Assembly: GCF_001401755.1 (NCBI RefSeq)
Contig: NZ_AVQK01000030.1
Location: 1-64,000 of the forward strand
Origin: Aquimarina longa SW024
GTDB taxonomy: Bacteria > Bacteroidota > Bacteroidia > Flavobacteriales > Flavobacteriaceae
DNA: 64,000 nucleotides
Direction: 5' to 3'
Positions 26,468 to 35,430 of this stretch are shown here, one piece after another. Positions within the stretch are counted from its first letter, which is position 1; the number at the start of each line of letters is the position of its first letter. The translations under genes and the position numbers were made by a program. The notes under the pieces are model-generated. The model saw only the letters and a program-made list of their open reading frames with translations, made no database searches and was not told the DNA's origin.

Positions 26468-28966
26468 ATGCTTAAAAATACATTCAGATTACTTCTATTT
26501 CTAGTAATCATTACAACTACTGGTTGTTCTATTCTTCAACCAAAAAAAGGAAAAAATGCTACAGCCGACGCTAATAAATCTGACAAAAACAGTGATGTCA
26601 TTAAGTCTTATGATGAGGTAATCACCAAAAAGGCTAAGACTGATAAAGGTTTATTTACAGTTCATAATATCGATAATAAATATTATTATGAGATTCCTGA
26701 TTCGCTTCTCAGTCGAGAAATGTTAATGGTCACCCGTATTTCCAAAACTGCTTCTGGTATTGGTTTTGGCGGAGGAAAACAAAATACACAAGTATTGCGA
26801 TGGGAAAGAAAAAATAAGCAGCTATTACTTCGTGTAGTGTCTCATCAGGTATATGCATCAGATTCTTTACCAATTCATGAAGCTGTAGCAAACTCTAATT
26901 TTGAACCTGTATTGTATGCATTTCCGATCAAGGCTTTTTATAAAGACTCCACCCATACAATAAAGAATGCAACAGTAATTGAGGTAACGGATCTGTATAA
27001 AAAAGATGTAAAAGCTTTAGGGTTTCCTAGTAATAAACGAAAGCAGTATAAGATTTCTAAACTAGATGATACTCGATCTTATATCGATACCATTAGGAGT
27101 TATCCTCTGAATATAGAAGTTCGTCATGTAAAAACCTATACTGCTGCCGAACCTCCTTCTAATACTAGTACAGGATCTATCTCATTAGAGATGAGTAATT
27201 CTATGATTTTATTACCTAAAACCCCTATGAGGCGTAGATATTTTGATCAACGTGTAGGATGGTTCGCTAGAGGACAGATTGATTATGGACTAGAGGCGCA
27301 AAAGAGTAAAACAGTACGATATCTGGATCGATGGAGATTAGAAGTCAAAGATGAAGATCTTGAAAAATTTAAAAGAGGTGAGCTAGTTGTTCCCAAAAAA
27401 CAAATTGTATACTATATAGATCGTGCAACTCCAAAAAAGTGGAGAAAATATATCAAACAAGGAATCGAAGATTGGCAGATTGCATTCGAGCAAGCTGGGT
27501 TTAAAAAAGCTATTATTGCCAAAGATCCTCCAACAGTAGCAGAAGACCCCGACTGGAGTCCAGAAGATATTAGGTATTCTGTAGTCCGTTATTTAGCCTC
27601 TCCTATCCCTAACGCCAATGGACCACATGTAAGTGATCCCAGATCTGGAGAAATTCTAGAAAGTGATATCAATTGGTATCATAATGTAATGTCTTTATTG
27701 CACAATTGGTTTTTTATACAAACTGCAGCGATCAATCCGCAAGCACAGACCACAGCTTTTAAAGATGAAGTGATGGGAAGATTAATTCGATTTGTTTCTG
27801 CTCACGAAGTAGGACACACCCTAGGGTTACCTCATAACATGGGAAGTAGTGTTGCCTATCCTGTAGAATCTCTCAGAGATCCTGAATTTACCAAAAAATA
27901 TGGTACTGCTCCTTCGATAATGGATTATGCTAGATTTAACTACGTTGCTCAACCAGAAGATGGAGATGTCGCTTTAATGCCTAATATAGGGATCTATGAT
28001 AAACATGCTATAAGATGGGGATATAGACCGATACTTACCCAGACAGCAGAAGAAGAGAAAAAGACATTAGACAGTTGGATTATCAAACATCAAGATGATC
28101 CTATGTATCGATTCGGGAAACAACAATTTGGAATAATTGACCCAAGTTCTCAAACCGAAGATCTTGGTGATGACGCTGTAAATGCTAGTACTTATGGAAT
28201 CAAAAACTTAAAAAGAATCGTCCCTAATCTTATCACATGGACTGCAGAAGATGGAAAAAACTATGATGATCTAAGAAATATGTACCAACAAGTATTAGTT
28301 CAGTTTAATCGGTATATGGGGCACGTATCTTCTAATATTGGAGGGGTATATGAATATTATAAAACATATGATCAAAAAGGTGCCGTCTATTCTCATGTAA
28401 CCAAAGAGAACCAAAAACGTGCCATGACATTTTTACATAAGCAATTATTTAATACGCCAGATTGGTTATTAGATAAGACAATTTTTGATAAAATAGAATC
28501 CGCAGGAAATGTAGAACGTATTCGTGATTTTCAGACAAGAACATTGAACAATTTATTAGATCATGGTCGTATGGCTCGATTAATTGAGAATGAGGCATTA
28601 AACCCTAAAGAAGCGTACACCCTACTTGATATGATGACCGAACTACGATCTGGATTATGGATCGAATTACGAAACGGTAAAACGATTGATGTATATCGTC
28701 GTAACCTACAAAGAGCCTATATTGATAGAATGGAATTTTTAATGACCAAAGATCAGCCTAAAATCCCAGAGAATATGAGGCAATTTGTAGTACGAACTAC
28801 TATTAATACATCACAAAGTGATATCAGAGCAGTAGTAAGGGCTGAGTTAAATACCTTACGTAGAATAGTTAGAAATGCTATTAATAAGACATCTGATAAA
28901 ATGACGCAATATCACCTACAAGATATTATAGAACGTATATCATTGATTCTGGAATTAAAAAAATAG
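26468..28966 (+). CDS. Zinc metalloprotease lipoprotein (DUF5117/DUF5118 type)
   Basis: 832 residues from ATG 26468, chosen because it gives a lipoprotein signal (LLLFLVIITTTGCSILQPKK); a longer frame adds 50 residues of no signal-peptide character. The zinc motif is FVSAHEVGHTLGLPHNMGSS (HExxHxxGxxH) near residue 440, followed by the Met-turn candidate SIMDYARFNY. An N-terminal region of about 350 residues precedes it, as in the large Bacteroidota zinc-dependent proteases of the DUF5117/DUF5118 family. It should act on the outer membrane face or periplasm; substrate unknown. Confidence 0.87.
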   Translation: MLKNTFRLLLFLVIITTTGCSILQPKKGKNATADANKSDKNSDVIKSYDEVITKKAKTDKGLFTVHNIDNKYYYEIPDSLLSREMLMVTRISKTASGIGFGGGKQNTQVLRWERKNKQLLLRVVSHQVYASDSLPIHEAVANSNFEPVLYAFPIKAFYKDSTHTIKNATVIEVTDLYKKDVKALGFPSNKRKQYKISKLDDTRSYIDTIRSYPLNIEVRHVKTYTAAEPPSNTSTGSISLEMSNSMILLPKTPMRRRYFDQRVGWFARGQIDYGLEAQKSKTVRYLDRWRLEVKDEDLEKFKRGELVVPKKQIVYYIDRATPKKWRKYIKQGIEDWQIAFEQAGFKKAIIAKDPPTVAEDPDWSPEDIRYSVVRYLASPIPNANGPHVSDPRSGEILESDINWYHNVMSLLHNWFFIQTAAINPQAQTTAFKDEVMGRLIRFVSAHEVGHTLGLPHNMGSSVAYPVESLRDPEFTKKYGTAPSIMDYARFNYVAQPEDGDVALMPNIGIYDKHAIRWGYRPILTQTAEEEKKTLDSWIIKHQDDPMYRFGKQQFGIIDPSSQTEDLGDDAVNASTYGIKNLKRIVPNLITWTAEDGKNYDDLRNMYQQVLVQFNRYMGHVSSNIGGVYEYYKTYDQKGAVYSHVTKENQKRAMTFLHKQLFNTPDWLLDKTIFDKIESAGNVERIRDFQTRTLNNLLDHGRMARLIENEALNPKEAYTLLDMMTELRSGLWIELRNGKTIDVYRRNLQRAYIDRMEFLMTKDQPKIPENMRQFVVRTTINTSQSDIRAVVRAELNTLRRIVRNAINKTSDKMTQYHLQDIIERISLILELKK

Positions 28967-28978
28967 TATCCAAAAAAA

Positions 28979-29017
28979 AAATCCCCTATTTAAATCACCA
29001 AATAGGGGATTTTTTTT
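28979..29017 (+). terminator. Terminator after the metalloprotease gene
   Basis: Stem AATCCCCTATTT / AAATAGGGGATT with a short loop, followed by a run of T. Clear rho-independent structure. Confidence 0.88.
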
Positions 29018-29170
29018 GCATACCATATCAATCACTTTAGAGTGGCAGTAGTTTTATACTTTATTATAAATGATTTGTGCTACAAGAAACTTACGATACT
29101 CATGTGAGCATAAAAAAATAAAACTGTAAAAGAATTACTAACTTAGTTACTCACACAACAATCGAAAAAA

Positions 29171-29830
29171 ATGAAGAAAAATCTGATTATTATCTTTATA
29201 ACATGTTATAGTATCGCTTCAGCACAATATAAATTCGATTTCTCTCACTTAAGTATTTCTGAATCAAAAGTTGACACCATAAACTTCTATTATAATAAAG
29301 TGATTGAAAGTAAAGGACTAGAAAAGAAAAAAAACGAAAAACTTTTCTTTTTATCTCTACCTAATAATTATTCGGAGATGAGTGACGCTATGTATATAAA
29401 TTCATCTAAAAAAATCATTGAATACGAAAAGAATAAAAACAATAAGGATTATATTCCTAAAAATAGCATTATAAATCCATGGGTAACATATCTTAGTACT
29501 ATGGACTATTATGATAAAAAAGAATATTATAAAAAATACTTTAATATCTGTATTGGAGGTAGATATGGAGGCGATTATCTCAGGTCTGGTTTTGAAATTT
29601 ATAAAAGGTTTTTAATCGATACAGAAGTCGCTTGTCGAGAAATGAAAAAGCTAAATGATAAGGAAATAGAAAGCATCTTTTACTTCATTTTTGATGAGTC
29701 ATATCCAAAACATAACAAAAAGAACGTTTCTTTATACAATAAGATATTATTAAAAATAAAGAAATATGATATAAAATTATCTAAACTATTGGAAAATGGT
29801 TATAAAAAGGTAATTAAAAATCGGAATTAA
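29171..29830 (+). CDS. Secreted protein of unknown function
   Basis: 219 residues with a signal peptide (KKNLIIIFITCYSIASAQ). Lys/Tyr/Asn-rich and helical thereafter. I recognise no domain; NPWVTYLSTMDYYDKKEYYK and CIGGRYGGDYLRSGFEIYK are its most distinctive segments. It is bounded by a terminator upstream and an IS1182-end fragment downstream, so it may belong to the island that follows. Confidence 0.6.
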   Translation: MKKNLIIIFITCYSIASAQYKFDFSHLSISESKVDTINFYYNKVIESKGLEKKKNEKLFFLSLPNNYSEMSDAMYINSSKKIIEYEKNKNNKDYIPKNSIINPWVTYLSTMDYYDKKEYYKKYFNICIGGRYGGDYLRSGFEIYKRFLIDTEVACREMKKLNDKEIESIFYFIFDESYPKHNKKNVSLYNKILLKIKKYDIKLSKLLENGYKKVIKNRN

Positions 29831-29867
29831 CAGTGATTCTTAAAAAAGAAAACTAGAGACCACACTA

Positions 29868-29884
29868 GTAACCGTTGCACAAGT
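29868..29884 (+). repeat. IS1182 left-end fragment
   Basis: GTAACCGTTGCACAAGT matches the left terminal sequence of the IS1182 copy at 946. It is followed by a small palindrome (AAGTCCA/TGGACTT) and then the IS3 element. Only the end survives. Confidence 0.45.
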
Positions 29885-29928
29885 CCATAGTGGACTTGCA
29901 AGATAAATTCGGACAATTTTTCTAAGAC

Positions 29929-30777
29929 CTATGCTACATTTTTAAGTTTATAAAATTCTATTTCAACTTCTATTGGAGTTTTGTATCCCAAAGAAGAATG
30001 TAATCTTTTCCTATTATACCAGACCTCTATGTAATCAAATACAGCTGTTTTAGCTTCTTGTATTGTTTTGAAACTATGATGGTAAACAAGTTCTGCTTTT
30101 AATGTTTTAAAGAAAGATTCTGCTACTGCATTATCCCAACAATTAGCTTTTCTACTCATGGATTGGGTAATCAACTTATTAGTAGTAACAACTTTTCTAA
30201 ACTCTTTACTTGCGTATTGAACCCCTCTATCAGAGTGAAAAAGTAAAGGCGCCTCTATTTTTCTTTTAGAAACTGCCATTTTCCAAGCGGGTACTATGGT
30301 TTGATCAGTAAACAAAGAAGTACTCAATGACCAACCTATCACCTGACGGTCATAAAGATCAATTAATGTTGTTAAATATAACCATCCTTTATTGGTTTTA
30401 ATGTAAGTAATATCAGAGACCCAAACCTGATTTAATCTCTTGGGGTTAAACTCCCTATCCAAATGATTTTTGAATATGGGAAAACAATGATTTGAATCTG
30501 TAGTAATCTTATATTTCTTTTTTAATTTACTTCTTAACCCGTTAGATTTCATTAATCGGGAGATCCTACTTCTGGATACCTTATACCCTCTTCTAAGAAG
30601 TTCTTGTTTAATTCTAGGACTCCCATAAGTTTGTCTACTATCATAGAAGATATTTTTTATTTCCAAAGTTAATTTCTGGTCTTCTAAAACCCTATTACAA
30701 GGGCCATTACTATACCATCTATAATAACTACTTCTACTAACTTTTAGCACTTTACACATTCTCTCAATGGAATACAT
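29929..30777 (-). CDS. IS3-family transposase OrfB
   Basis: 282 residues. An N-terminal HTH_21-like segment (YSIERMCKVLKVSRSSYYRW) is followed by the rve integrase core. The DDE residues are in WVSDITYI, HSDRGVQYAS and NAVAESFFKTLKAE. Normally made as an OrfAB fusion by -1 frameshifting: at the A-tract GGAAAATC (plus strand 30807-30810) a -1 shift reads GKIYQFIVSYKHMYSIE straight into this frame. Intact. Confidence 0.93.
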   Translation of the reverse strand: MYSIERMCKVLKVSRSSYYRWYSNGPCNRVLEDQKLTLEIKNIFYDSRQTYGSPRIKQELLRRGYKVSRSRISRLMKSNGLRSKLKKKYKITTDSNHCFPIFKNHLDREFNPKRLNQVWVSDITYIKTNKGWLYLTTLIDLYDRQVIGWSLSTSLFTDQTIVPAWKMAVSKRKIEAPLLFHSDRGVQYASKEFRKVVTTNKLITQSMSRKANCWDNAVAESFFKTLKAELVYHHSFKTIQEAKTAVFDYIEVWYNRKRLHSSLGYKTPIEVEIEFYKLKNVA

Positions 30778-30791
30778 ATGTTTATATGAAA

Positions 30792-31097
30792 CTATGAATT
30801 GATAGATTTTCCATCGCTCTTGGAGAAAATGTGAACGGCCTTTTTTAAGATCTCTAGTTCTAATTGAGCATCTTTAAGAGCTTTACGTAACTCCTTCACT
30901 TCTTGGTTATCTATTTGAGAAGAAGGTGGTTTAGAAGCTTTTTTAGAAACTCCATCTTCACTATCTAGCTTACGCCAACGATAAATCCTATCAACTTTAA
31001 CTCCTAATTCATCGGCTAATTCTTTTATGTTTTCTCGCTGATAGCTTAACCGAACAGCTTCTGATTTAAATTCTTTACTGTAAAATCGTTTCTTCAT
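30792..31097 (-). CDS. IS3-family transposase OrfA
   Basis: 101 residues. The N-terminal helix-turn-helix (KKRFYSKEFKSEAVRLSYQR) is followed by IKELADELGVKVDRIYRWRK and a leucine-zipper coil to about residue 90. It binds the terminal repeats and oligomerises with OrfAB. The 0-frame ends GKSINS shortly after the probable frameshift site. Confidence 0.92.
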   Translation of the reverse strand: MKKRFYSKEFKSEAVRLSYQRENIKELADELGVKVDRIYRWRKLDSEDGVSKKASKPPSSQIDNQEVKELRKALKDAQLELEILKKAVHIFSKSDGKSINS

Positions 31098-31172
31098 TTT
31101 TCTAAGATATTTATTTAAACATAAACTGTCTTAAATATCTGTCCGAATAAAGGTAGCAACTCCAAACCAAAA

Positions 31173-31205
31173 AGCCACTACACATTCAAGCACATTTCAT
31201 TTTGC
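31173..31205 (+). repeat. Flanking repeat of the restriction-modification island, left copy
   Basis: AGCCACTACACATTCAAGCA then CATTTCATTTTGC, related to AGCCAGCGCATTGTTCAAGC then ACATTGCAGTCTTCG at 33518. The two share the CAAGCACATT core and bracket the methyltransferase and endonuclease genes. Confidence 0.5.
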
Positions 31206-31300
31206 TCGTACCTCACAAAATAAAAAAAGCTTTCACTTCCCTACCACCATCCGAAAATAAATTGAATTATTTACAGGAAATTTAAAATGATTTTCTAAGT

Positions 31301-31317
31301 TTGTCAAAAAATGACAA
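31301..31317. promoter_or_regulatory. Probable controller-protein operator
   Basis: Perfect inverted repeat TTGTCA-AAAAA-TGACAA ending 5 bp before the ATG of the HTH gene. It overlaps the expected transcription or translation start, the usual place for autoregulation by a restriction-modification controller. Confidence 0.55.
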
Positions 31318-31322
31318 GTCTT

Positions 31323-31637
31323 ATGAAAACCACATTTGGAGAATACATAAGGGAATTAAGATTAGAAAATAATCTTACATTGACTCAATTGGCAGCTAAA
31401 CTAAATTTGGACTCGGCAAATTTGAGCAAAATTTAAAATGATAAAAGAGATTTTGACAAAAAACGAATTCCTCTTTTATCGGAGATATTTGAAATCAGTT
31501 CAGATGAAATAATGAACGAGTATGTTTCTGACCAAATTGGAAAATCAATATACGAATACAACTGCTCAAAACAACTACTTAAAGTTGCCGAAGAAAAAGC
31601 AGAATATAGAAGAACGATAAAGGAAAAAGCATTATGA
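31323..31637 (+). pseudogene. XRE-type controller gene with an internal stop
   Basis: ATG 31323 opens MKTTFGEYIRELRLENNLTL then TQLAAKLNLDSANLSKI, an XRE helix-turn-helix. A TAA at 31434-31436 then ends it, just where the family has IENG/IEND; the same frame continues NDKRDFDKKRIPLLSEIFEI to a stop at 31637. A single GAA-to-TAA change would explain it. Whole length would be 104 residues, a normal size for an R-M controller. The distal end overlaps the methyltransferase start by 4 nt (ATGA), so they were translationally coupled. The 37-residue fragment might still bind, but dimerisation helices are lost. Confidence 0.8.
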
Positions 31638-32680
31638 AAGTAGTATCATTTTTTGCAGGAGCAGGTGGATTAGATTTAGGCTTTGAAAAAGCAGGATTTG
31701 ACGTGATTTGGGCGAACGAATACGATAAAGAGATTTGGGAAACCTACGAAAAGAATCACAAAAACACCATTTTAGATAAAAGAAGTATTGTAAATATACC
31801 TGCAAATGAAGTTCCTGATTGTGATGGAATTATTGGAGGTCCACCTTGTCAAAGTTGGAGTGAAGCAGGTGCTGCAAGAGGAATTAAAGACAAAAGAGGA
31901 CAACTTTTTTACGATTTCATACGAATTTTAGAAGAAAAGCAACCAAAATTCTTTTTAGCTGAAAATGTAAGTGGAATGCTTATTTCCAAACACACAGAAG
32001 CATTAGAGGGAATAAAGGAACTCTTTAGAAACGCAGGAGTTGGTTACGAGCTTTCATTTAAAATGATTAATTCTTGTCATTACAACGTGCCACAAGACAG
32101 AAAGCGTGTTTTCTTTATCGGTATAAGAAAAGATTTGGGATTTAAGTACGAGTTTCCGACAGAAACTTTTTCAAAAATTGACCTAAGAACAGCAATTGGA
32201 GATTTACAAGAAGGTGTTCTACCTGCTCAAGAATATAACAATACAAATGGAGACAAATGCTCAATACCAAATCACGAATATATGATTGGTAGTTTTTCTT
32301 CGATTTTTATGTCAAGAAATAGAGTTAGAGCTTGGGACGAACAATCTTTTACTATTCAAGCAGGAGGACGACACGCACCAATTCACCCACAAGCACCAAA
32401 AATGAAGTTTATTGAGCAAAATAAACGAATTTTTGTTCCAGAAAAAGAATATTTATACAGACGTTTAAGCGTTAGAGAATGTGCAAGAATCCAAACTTTT
32501 CCGGACAATTTCATATTTCATTACAAAAAAATTGCAGCAGGCTATAAAATGATTGGAAATGCTGTTCCTGTTAATATGGCTAAGTTTTTAGCAGAAAGCA
32601 TTAAAAATCAAATAAAAAATAATGAATTAGTGAAGAAAATTAAGGGAAAACAAAGTAAAAGAGAATTACAAACAGTATGA
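31634..32680 (+). CDS. DNA (cytosine-5) methyltransferase, type II R-M
   Basis: 348 residues with the full C5-methylase motif order: I FFAGAGGLDLGFEKAG, IV GGPPCQSWSEAG (catalytic Cys), VI AENVSGM, VIII VPQDRKRVFFIG, IX RRLSVRECARIQTFPDNF and X KMIGNAVPVNMAKFLAE. The variable recognition region lies at about residues 190-280. It methylates cytosine in the sequence cut by the adjacent endonuclease, and pairing with an NgoPII-like enzyme suggests GGCC (inference). It overlaps the controller gene upstream and the endonuclease downstream by 4 nt each, so the three form one operon. Confidence 0.95.
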   Translation: MKVVSFFAGAGGLDLGFEKAGFDVIWANEYDKEIWETYEKNHKNTILDKRSIVNIPANEVPDCDGIIGGPPCQSWSEAGAARGIKDKRGQLFYDFIRILEEKQPKFFLAENVSGMLISKHTEALEGIKELFRNAGVGYELSFKMINSCHYNVPQDRKRVFFIGIRKDLGFKYEFPTETFSKIDLRTAIGDLQEGVLPAQEYNNTNGDKCSIPNHEYMIGSFSSIFMSRNRVRAWDEQSFTIQAGGRHAPIHPQAPKMKFIEQNKRIFVPEKEYLYRRLSVRECARIQTFPDNFIFHYKKIAAGYKMIGNAVPVNMAKFLAESIKNQIKNNELVKKIKGKQSKRELQTV

Positions 32681-33519
32681 CCAATATATTAGAAGCAATT
32701 TATAATATCGTATCATTTCCAGAAAACAAATTGAAATCTATCTATTCGGGTAGAAATAGAGCAAATAGTATGGGTGATGCATTAGAAAATTATATTAAAG
32801 ATTCTTTTGCCAATACTTTTCAAACCAAAGACGAAAAAGTCAGAATGAAAATCTTCAATCAAAAGTTTTCTTGGTTGGGTTCACAAAACAATCCACCTGA
32901 CATAATGATTAAAGATGGTGACGCAATTGAGGTTAAGAAAGCACAAAGTGCTAGAAGCAGTTTAGCATTAAACAGTTCTTATCCGAAAGCTGACATTCAT
33001 TCTGATAGCCCAATGATAACAAAAGAGTGTAAAGAATGTGAAAATTGGACTACCAAAGATTTGATTTATTGTGTTGGACACACAACGGACTCTGAATTGA
33101 AATCACTTTGGCTAATTTATGGTAACATTTATGCTGCAAAACACGAAACATATCAAAGAATTAAAAACACAATTTCAGACGGAATTAAAACGATTCCAGA
33201 TGTTGTGTTTTCAGAAACAAAAGAACTTGGAAGAGTAAACAAAGTTGACCCTTTAGGAATTACAAATCTAAGAATTAGAGGAATGTGGCAAATTGAAAAT
33301 CCTCGAAAAGTGTTTAATTATTTACACAAAGCAGGAAAAAATGAATTTGAGATTGTTTGTATCATACCTGCTTCAAAATATGATTCATTCCCAACTGAAA
33401 GCAAGCAGAAAATAGAGTCAATTACGGACAAGAAGTTTACAATCGAAAATGTTGAAGTAAAAGACCCGAATAATCCTGCGAAACTAATTGATTGTAAGTT
33501 AATAAAGTATTTGAAATAG
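32677..33519 (+). CDS. Type II restriction endonuclease, NgoPII-like
   Basis: 280 residues. NSMGDALENYIKDSF near the start, and the PD-(D/E)xK core WLGSQNNPPDIMIKDGDAIE then VKKAQSARSSLALNSSYPK, match the NgoPII family as I recall it; that family cuts GGCC. The predicted catalytic set is Asp in NPPD and Glu-Val-Lys in AIEVKK. CKECENWTTKDLIYCVG is another shared segment. It starts in the methyltransferase stop region (ATGA overlap), so methylation and cutting genes are coupled. The stop codon touches a palindromic repeat. Specificity is by family, not tested. Confidence 0.85.
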   Translation: MTNILEAIYNIVSFPENKLKSIYSGRNRANSMGDALENYIKDSFANTFQTKDEKVRMKIFNQKFSWLGSQNNPPDIMIKDGDAIEVKKAQSARSSLALNSSYPKADIHSDSPMITKECKECENWTTKDLIYCVGHTTDSELKSLWLIYGNIYAAKHETYQRIKNTISDGIKTIPDVVFSETKELGRVNKVDPLGITNLRIRGMWQIENPRKVFNYLHKAGKNEFEIVCIIPASKYDSFPTESKQKIESITDKKFTIENVEVKDPNNPAKLIDCKLIKYLK

Positions 33520-33593
33520 CCAGCGCATTGTTCAAGCACATTGCAGTCTTCGTTCCTGTGGCTGCAAAGAGTTTTCACGCCCAATGCTAACAG
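33518..33593 (+). repeat. Imperfect palindrome downstream of the endonuclease gene
   Basis: AGCCAGCGCATTGTTCAAGC at the start and GCCCAATGCTAACAG at the end: outer arms GCATTG/CAATGC, inner arms TTGCAG/CTGCAA. It differs in sequence from the palindromes of the first 17 kb but has a similar shape and a position at the end of a cargo gene. Confidence 0.5.
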
Positions 33594-33611
33594 AATGAAA
33601 AAAAGCCAGCA

Positions 33612-33700
33612 AGGTAATCGAGTAGACGGCTCTCCCCATGATTGAGGAGAGTGCGCCCCTCAACACCTTACGTACAGGTCTCGGATACGGCGGTTCACCA
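33612..33700 (-). ncRNA. Group II intron 3'-end remnant (domains V/VI)
   Basis: On the minus strand the sequence reads GAACCGCCGTATCCGAGACC, then TGTACGTAAGGTGTTGAGG and, after a small hairpin arm, GTCTACTCGATTAC. This is the familiar end of bacterial group II introns, where domain V is followed by a domain VI ending ..CTACTCGAT. No reverse transcriptase frame is near, so it is a fragment. The remaining gap to 33927 shows no gene except a promoter box. Confidence 0.6.
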
Positions 33701-33885
33701 AATCGAAGTTTGCTTTTTATTTAAATACTCTATCATAGGGATATATCCTTTTATTTTTGAATTTAGATACAGTTACGTATATCTTCTTTGAGGTATCTCA
33801 ATATTTTTTAAAGCCATTTTATCACAAAAGAGTGACATTTCATACCACGACTCCTTCTATATGTGATCAATAACGATTGTAAAAA

Positions 33886-33893
33886 TAGTTTTG
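33886..33893 (+). promoter_or_regulatory. Bacteroidetes -7 promoter box
   Basis: TAGTTTTG fits TAnnTTTG, 35 bp before the esterase ATG. Confidence 0.5.
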
Positions 33894-33927
33894 TGGCATA
33901 TTAACATATCAAATACAAAAAATTATT

Positions 33928-34743
33928 ATGGAAAAAAGTATCCAGAATTCTATCCGATTTCTGTTTTTAATTATTGGCTTAGTAAGCCTGAACAGTTGCG
34001 AAAAAGAAAATCTTTCTGCTATAGAAAATAATCGACCTTTTTATATTACATCAGACTTTACTAATACAAAATATAGTATTAATGTCTTGTATCCTCCTTC
34101 CTATAATTCTTCGAATAGCTATCGCACAATTTATATGCTAGATGGGGATGATTATTTTAAAGAAGCTGCGGATGTTATTGTAGCATCAAATAAAGAAAAT
34201 ATTATTCTTATAGGAATAGGATATGCTGATAAAAACAGGAGAGGAACAGATTACTCTTATCCTAAAGATATTGATTTTCCCAGTGCCTCGGGTGGAGCAA
34301 AAGAATTTATCAATTTCATAAACCAAGAACTGATCCCTCATATTGAGAATAAAATTGGGATTGAAAGTAGTGATAGAACATTATTTGGTCATTCTTTAGG
34401 CGGGTATCTTGCTTTATACATAACATTTCAACAAGGTCAATTAAACCCTTTTGATAATATTATTGCTGCAAGCTCTAATTTTATGTGGTATAATGCATAT
34501 TTATTTGATTTAGAACAGCAATACTTCGACACACAGAACACCCTAAATAAGAGTCTATATATTACAGTGGGGGATTTAGAGGGGGCTTCTATCAATCTTT
34601 TTTTTAATGCTTTTAAGCATCGAATAAATGAGAGATCTTACTCTGGTTTAATAGTCAATTATGAGCGGTTAAAAAACATTTCTCACCGAAACAGTCCTAT
34701 CATCTCTTTTAAGAAAGGGGTATCAGTACTATTATCAATATAA
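33928..34743 (+). CDS. Putative esterase lipoprotein (IroE/Fes-like alpha/beta hydrolase)
   Basis: 271 residues. Lipoprotein signal with NSCEKENLS (Cys near residue 24). The domain begins KYSINVLYPPSYNSSNSYRT, the opening of the esterase-D/Fes-like family, and the nucleophile elbow is LFGHSLGGYLALY (Ser about residue 155). The His is probably in NISHRNSPI near 255. Family members hydrolyse esters including siderophore esters; here the substrate is unknown. The next gene begins 5 bp after the stop, so they are co-transcribed. Confidence 0.84.
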   Translation: MEKSIQNSIRFLFLIIGLVSLNSCEKENLSAIENNRPFYITSDFTNTKYSINVLYPPSYNSSNSYRTIYMLDGDDYFKEAADVIVASNKENIILIGIGYADKNRRGTDYSYPKDIDFPSASGGAKEFINFINQELIPHIENKIGIESSDRTLFGHSLGGYLALYITFQQGQLNPFDNIIAASSNFMWYNAYLFDLEQQYFDTQNTLNKSLYITVGDLEGASINLFFNAFKHRINERSYSGLIVNYERLKNISHRNSPIISFKKGVSVLLSI

Positions 34744-34747
34744 TATT

Positions 34748-35368
34748 ATGAAAAACTATTTAATAGTACTCTCATTCGTTCTTGCTTTGCCTGTTTTAGC
34801 TCAAGAAAAAAAAGAAAATACGTTATCAGAACAAAAACAATGGAAAATAGAATTGTTATATACTCATGATCTCCTTAATACTAGTTATGGAAAAAATTAT
34901 GGGTTTATATTTAAAGGAAAATTAGCATATTTATATCGTAAACACATTACGTTATTATATGGTGCTGCTTTTCAAAATAGTTATATCTCAGAAACGGATA
35001 ACCTGTTTACTGACTATGTAGATGGGTATACCAGAGACATCGGATTGTATGCTATTGTTGATATCATCTACTATCCTTTGAATAAGAAAAAACTATATCT
35101 ATCTCTAGAACCTTTTATAGGGGTAACACATCTAAAATCCAAAGGAACATTAAAAATCCCTAAACATTCAATATCTGAAAAGTATAAAAACAATTATGCA
35201 TATTTTAATTATGGTCTTACTCAGTCTCTTGGTTATAAAATCAATACGATTAACATCAGTGGATTTGCATGGCTTTCTTTAAAAGGATTCTTAGATAATG
35301 GAAGAAATAGACCTGCTGATTTTGACTCTAGGTTTTTTATTGGTATGGGAGTCGGTTATACTTTCTAA
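34748..35368 (+). CDS. Predicted outer-membrane beta-barrel protein
   Basis: 206 residues with a signal peptide (LIVLSFVLALPVLAQE). Alternating hydrophobic strands with aromatic residues (LAYLYRKHITLLYGAAF, SRFFIGMGVGYTF) and a C-terminal Phe suggest a small beta-barrel. Function unknown. It follows the esterase by 5 bp and ends at a terminator, so the pair is an operon. Confidence 0.65.
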   Translation: MKNYLIVLSFVLALPVLAQEKKENTLSEQKQWKIELLYTHDLLNTSYGKNYGFIFKGKLAYLYRKHITLLYGAAFQNSYISETDNLFTDYVDGYTRDIGLYAIVDIIYYPLNKKKLYLSLEPFIGVTHLKSKGTLKIPKHSISEKYKNNYAYFNYGLTQSLGYKINTINISGFAWLSLKGFLDNGRNRPADFDSRFFIGMGVGYTF

Positions 35369-35393
35369 AAAAATATAAAAAAACATTAATCAA

Positions 35394-35430
35394 AAAAAGT
35401 GTAATCATACTGGGTTACACTTTTTTGACA
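35394..35430. terminator. Bidirectional terminator
   Basis: Stem AAAAAAGTGTAA / TTACACTTTTTT with a nine-base loop, between convergent genes. It overlaps the last codons and stop of the minus-strand LytTR gene. Confidence 0.8.

Larger units (their letters stand above)
29905..31150 (-). mobile_element. IS3-family insertion sequence
   Basis: About 1.25 kb with imperfect terminal repeats (TAAATTCGGACA on the left; TTATTCGGACAGAT as reverse complement of the right) enclosing OrfA and OrfB on the minus strand. No clear target duplication could be read, so the ends are accurate to a few bases. Confidence 0.85.
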
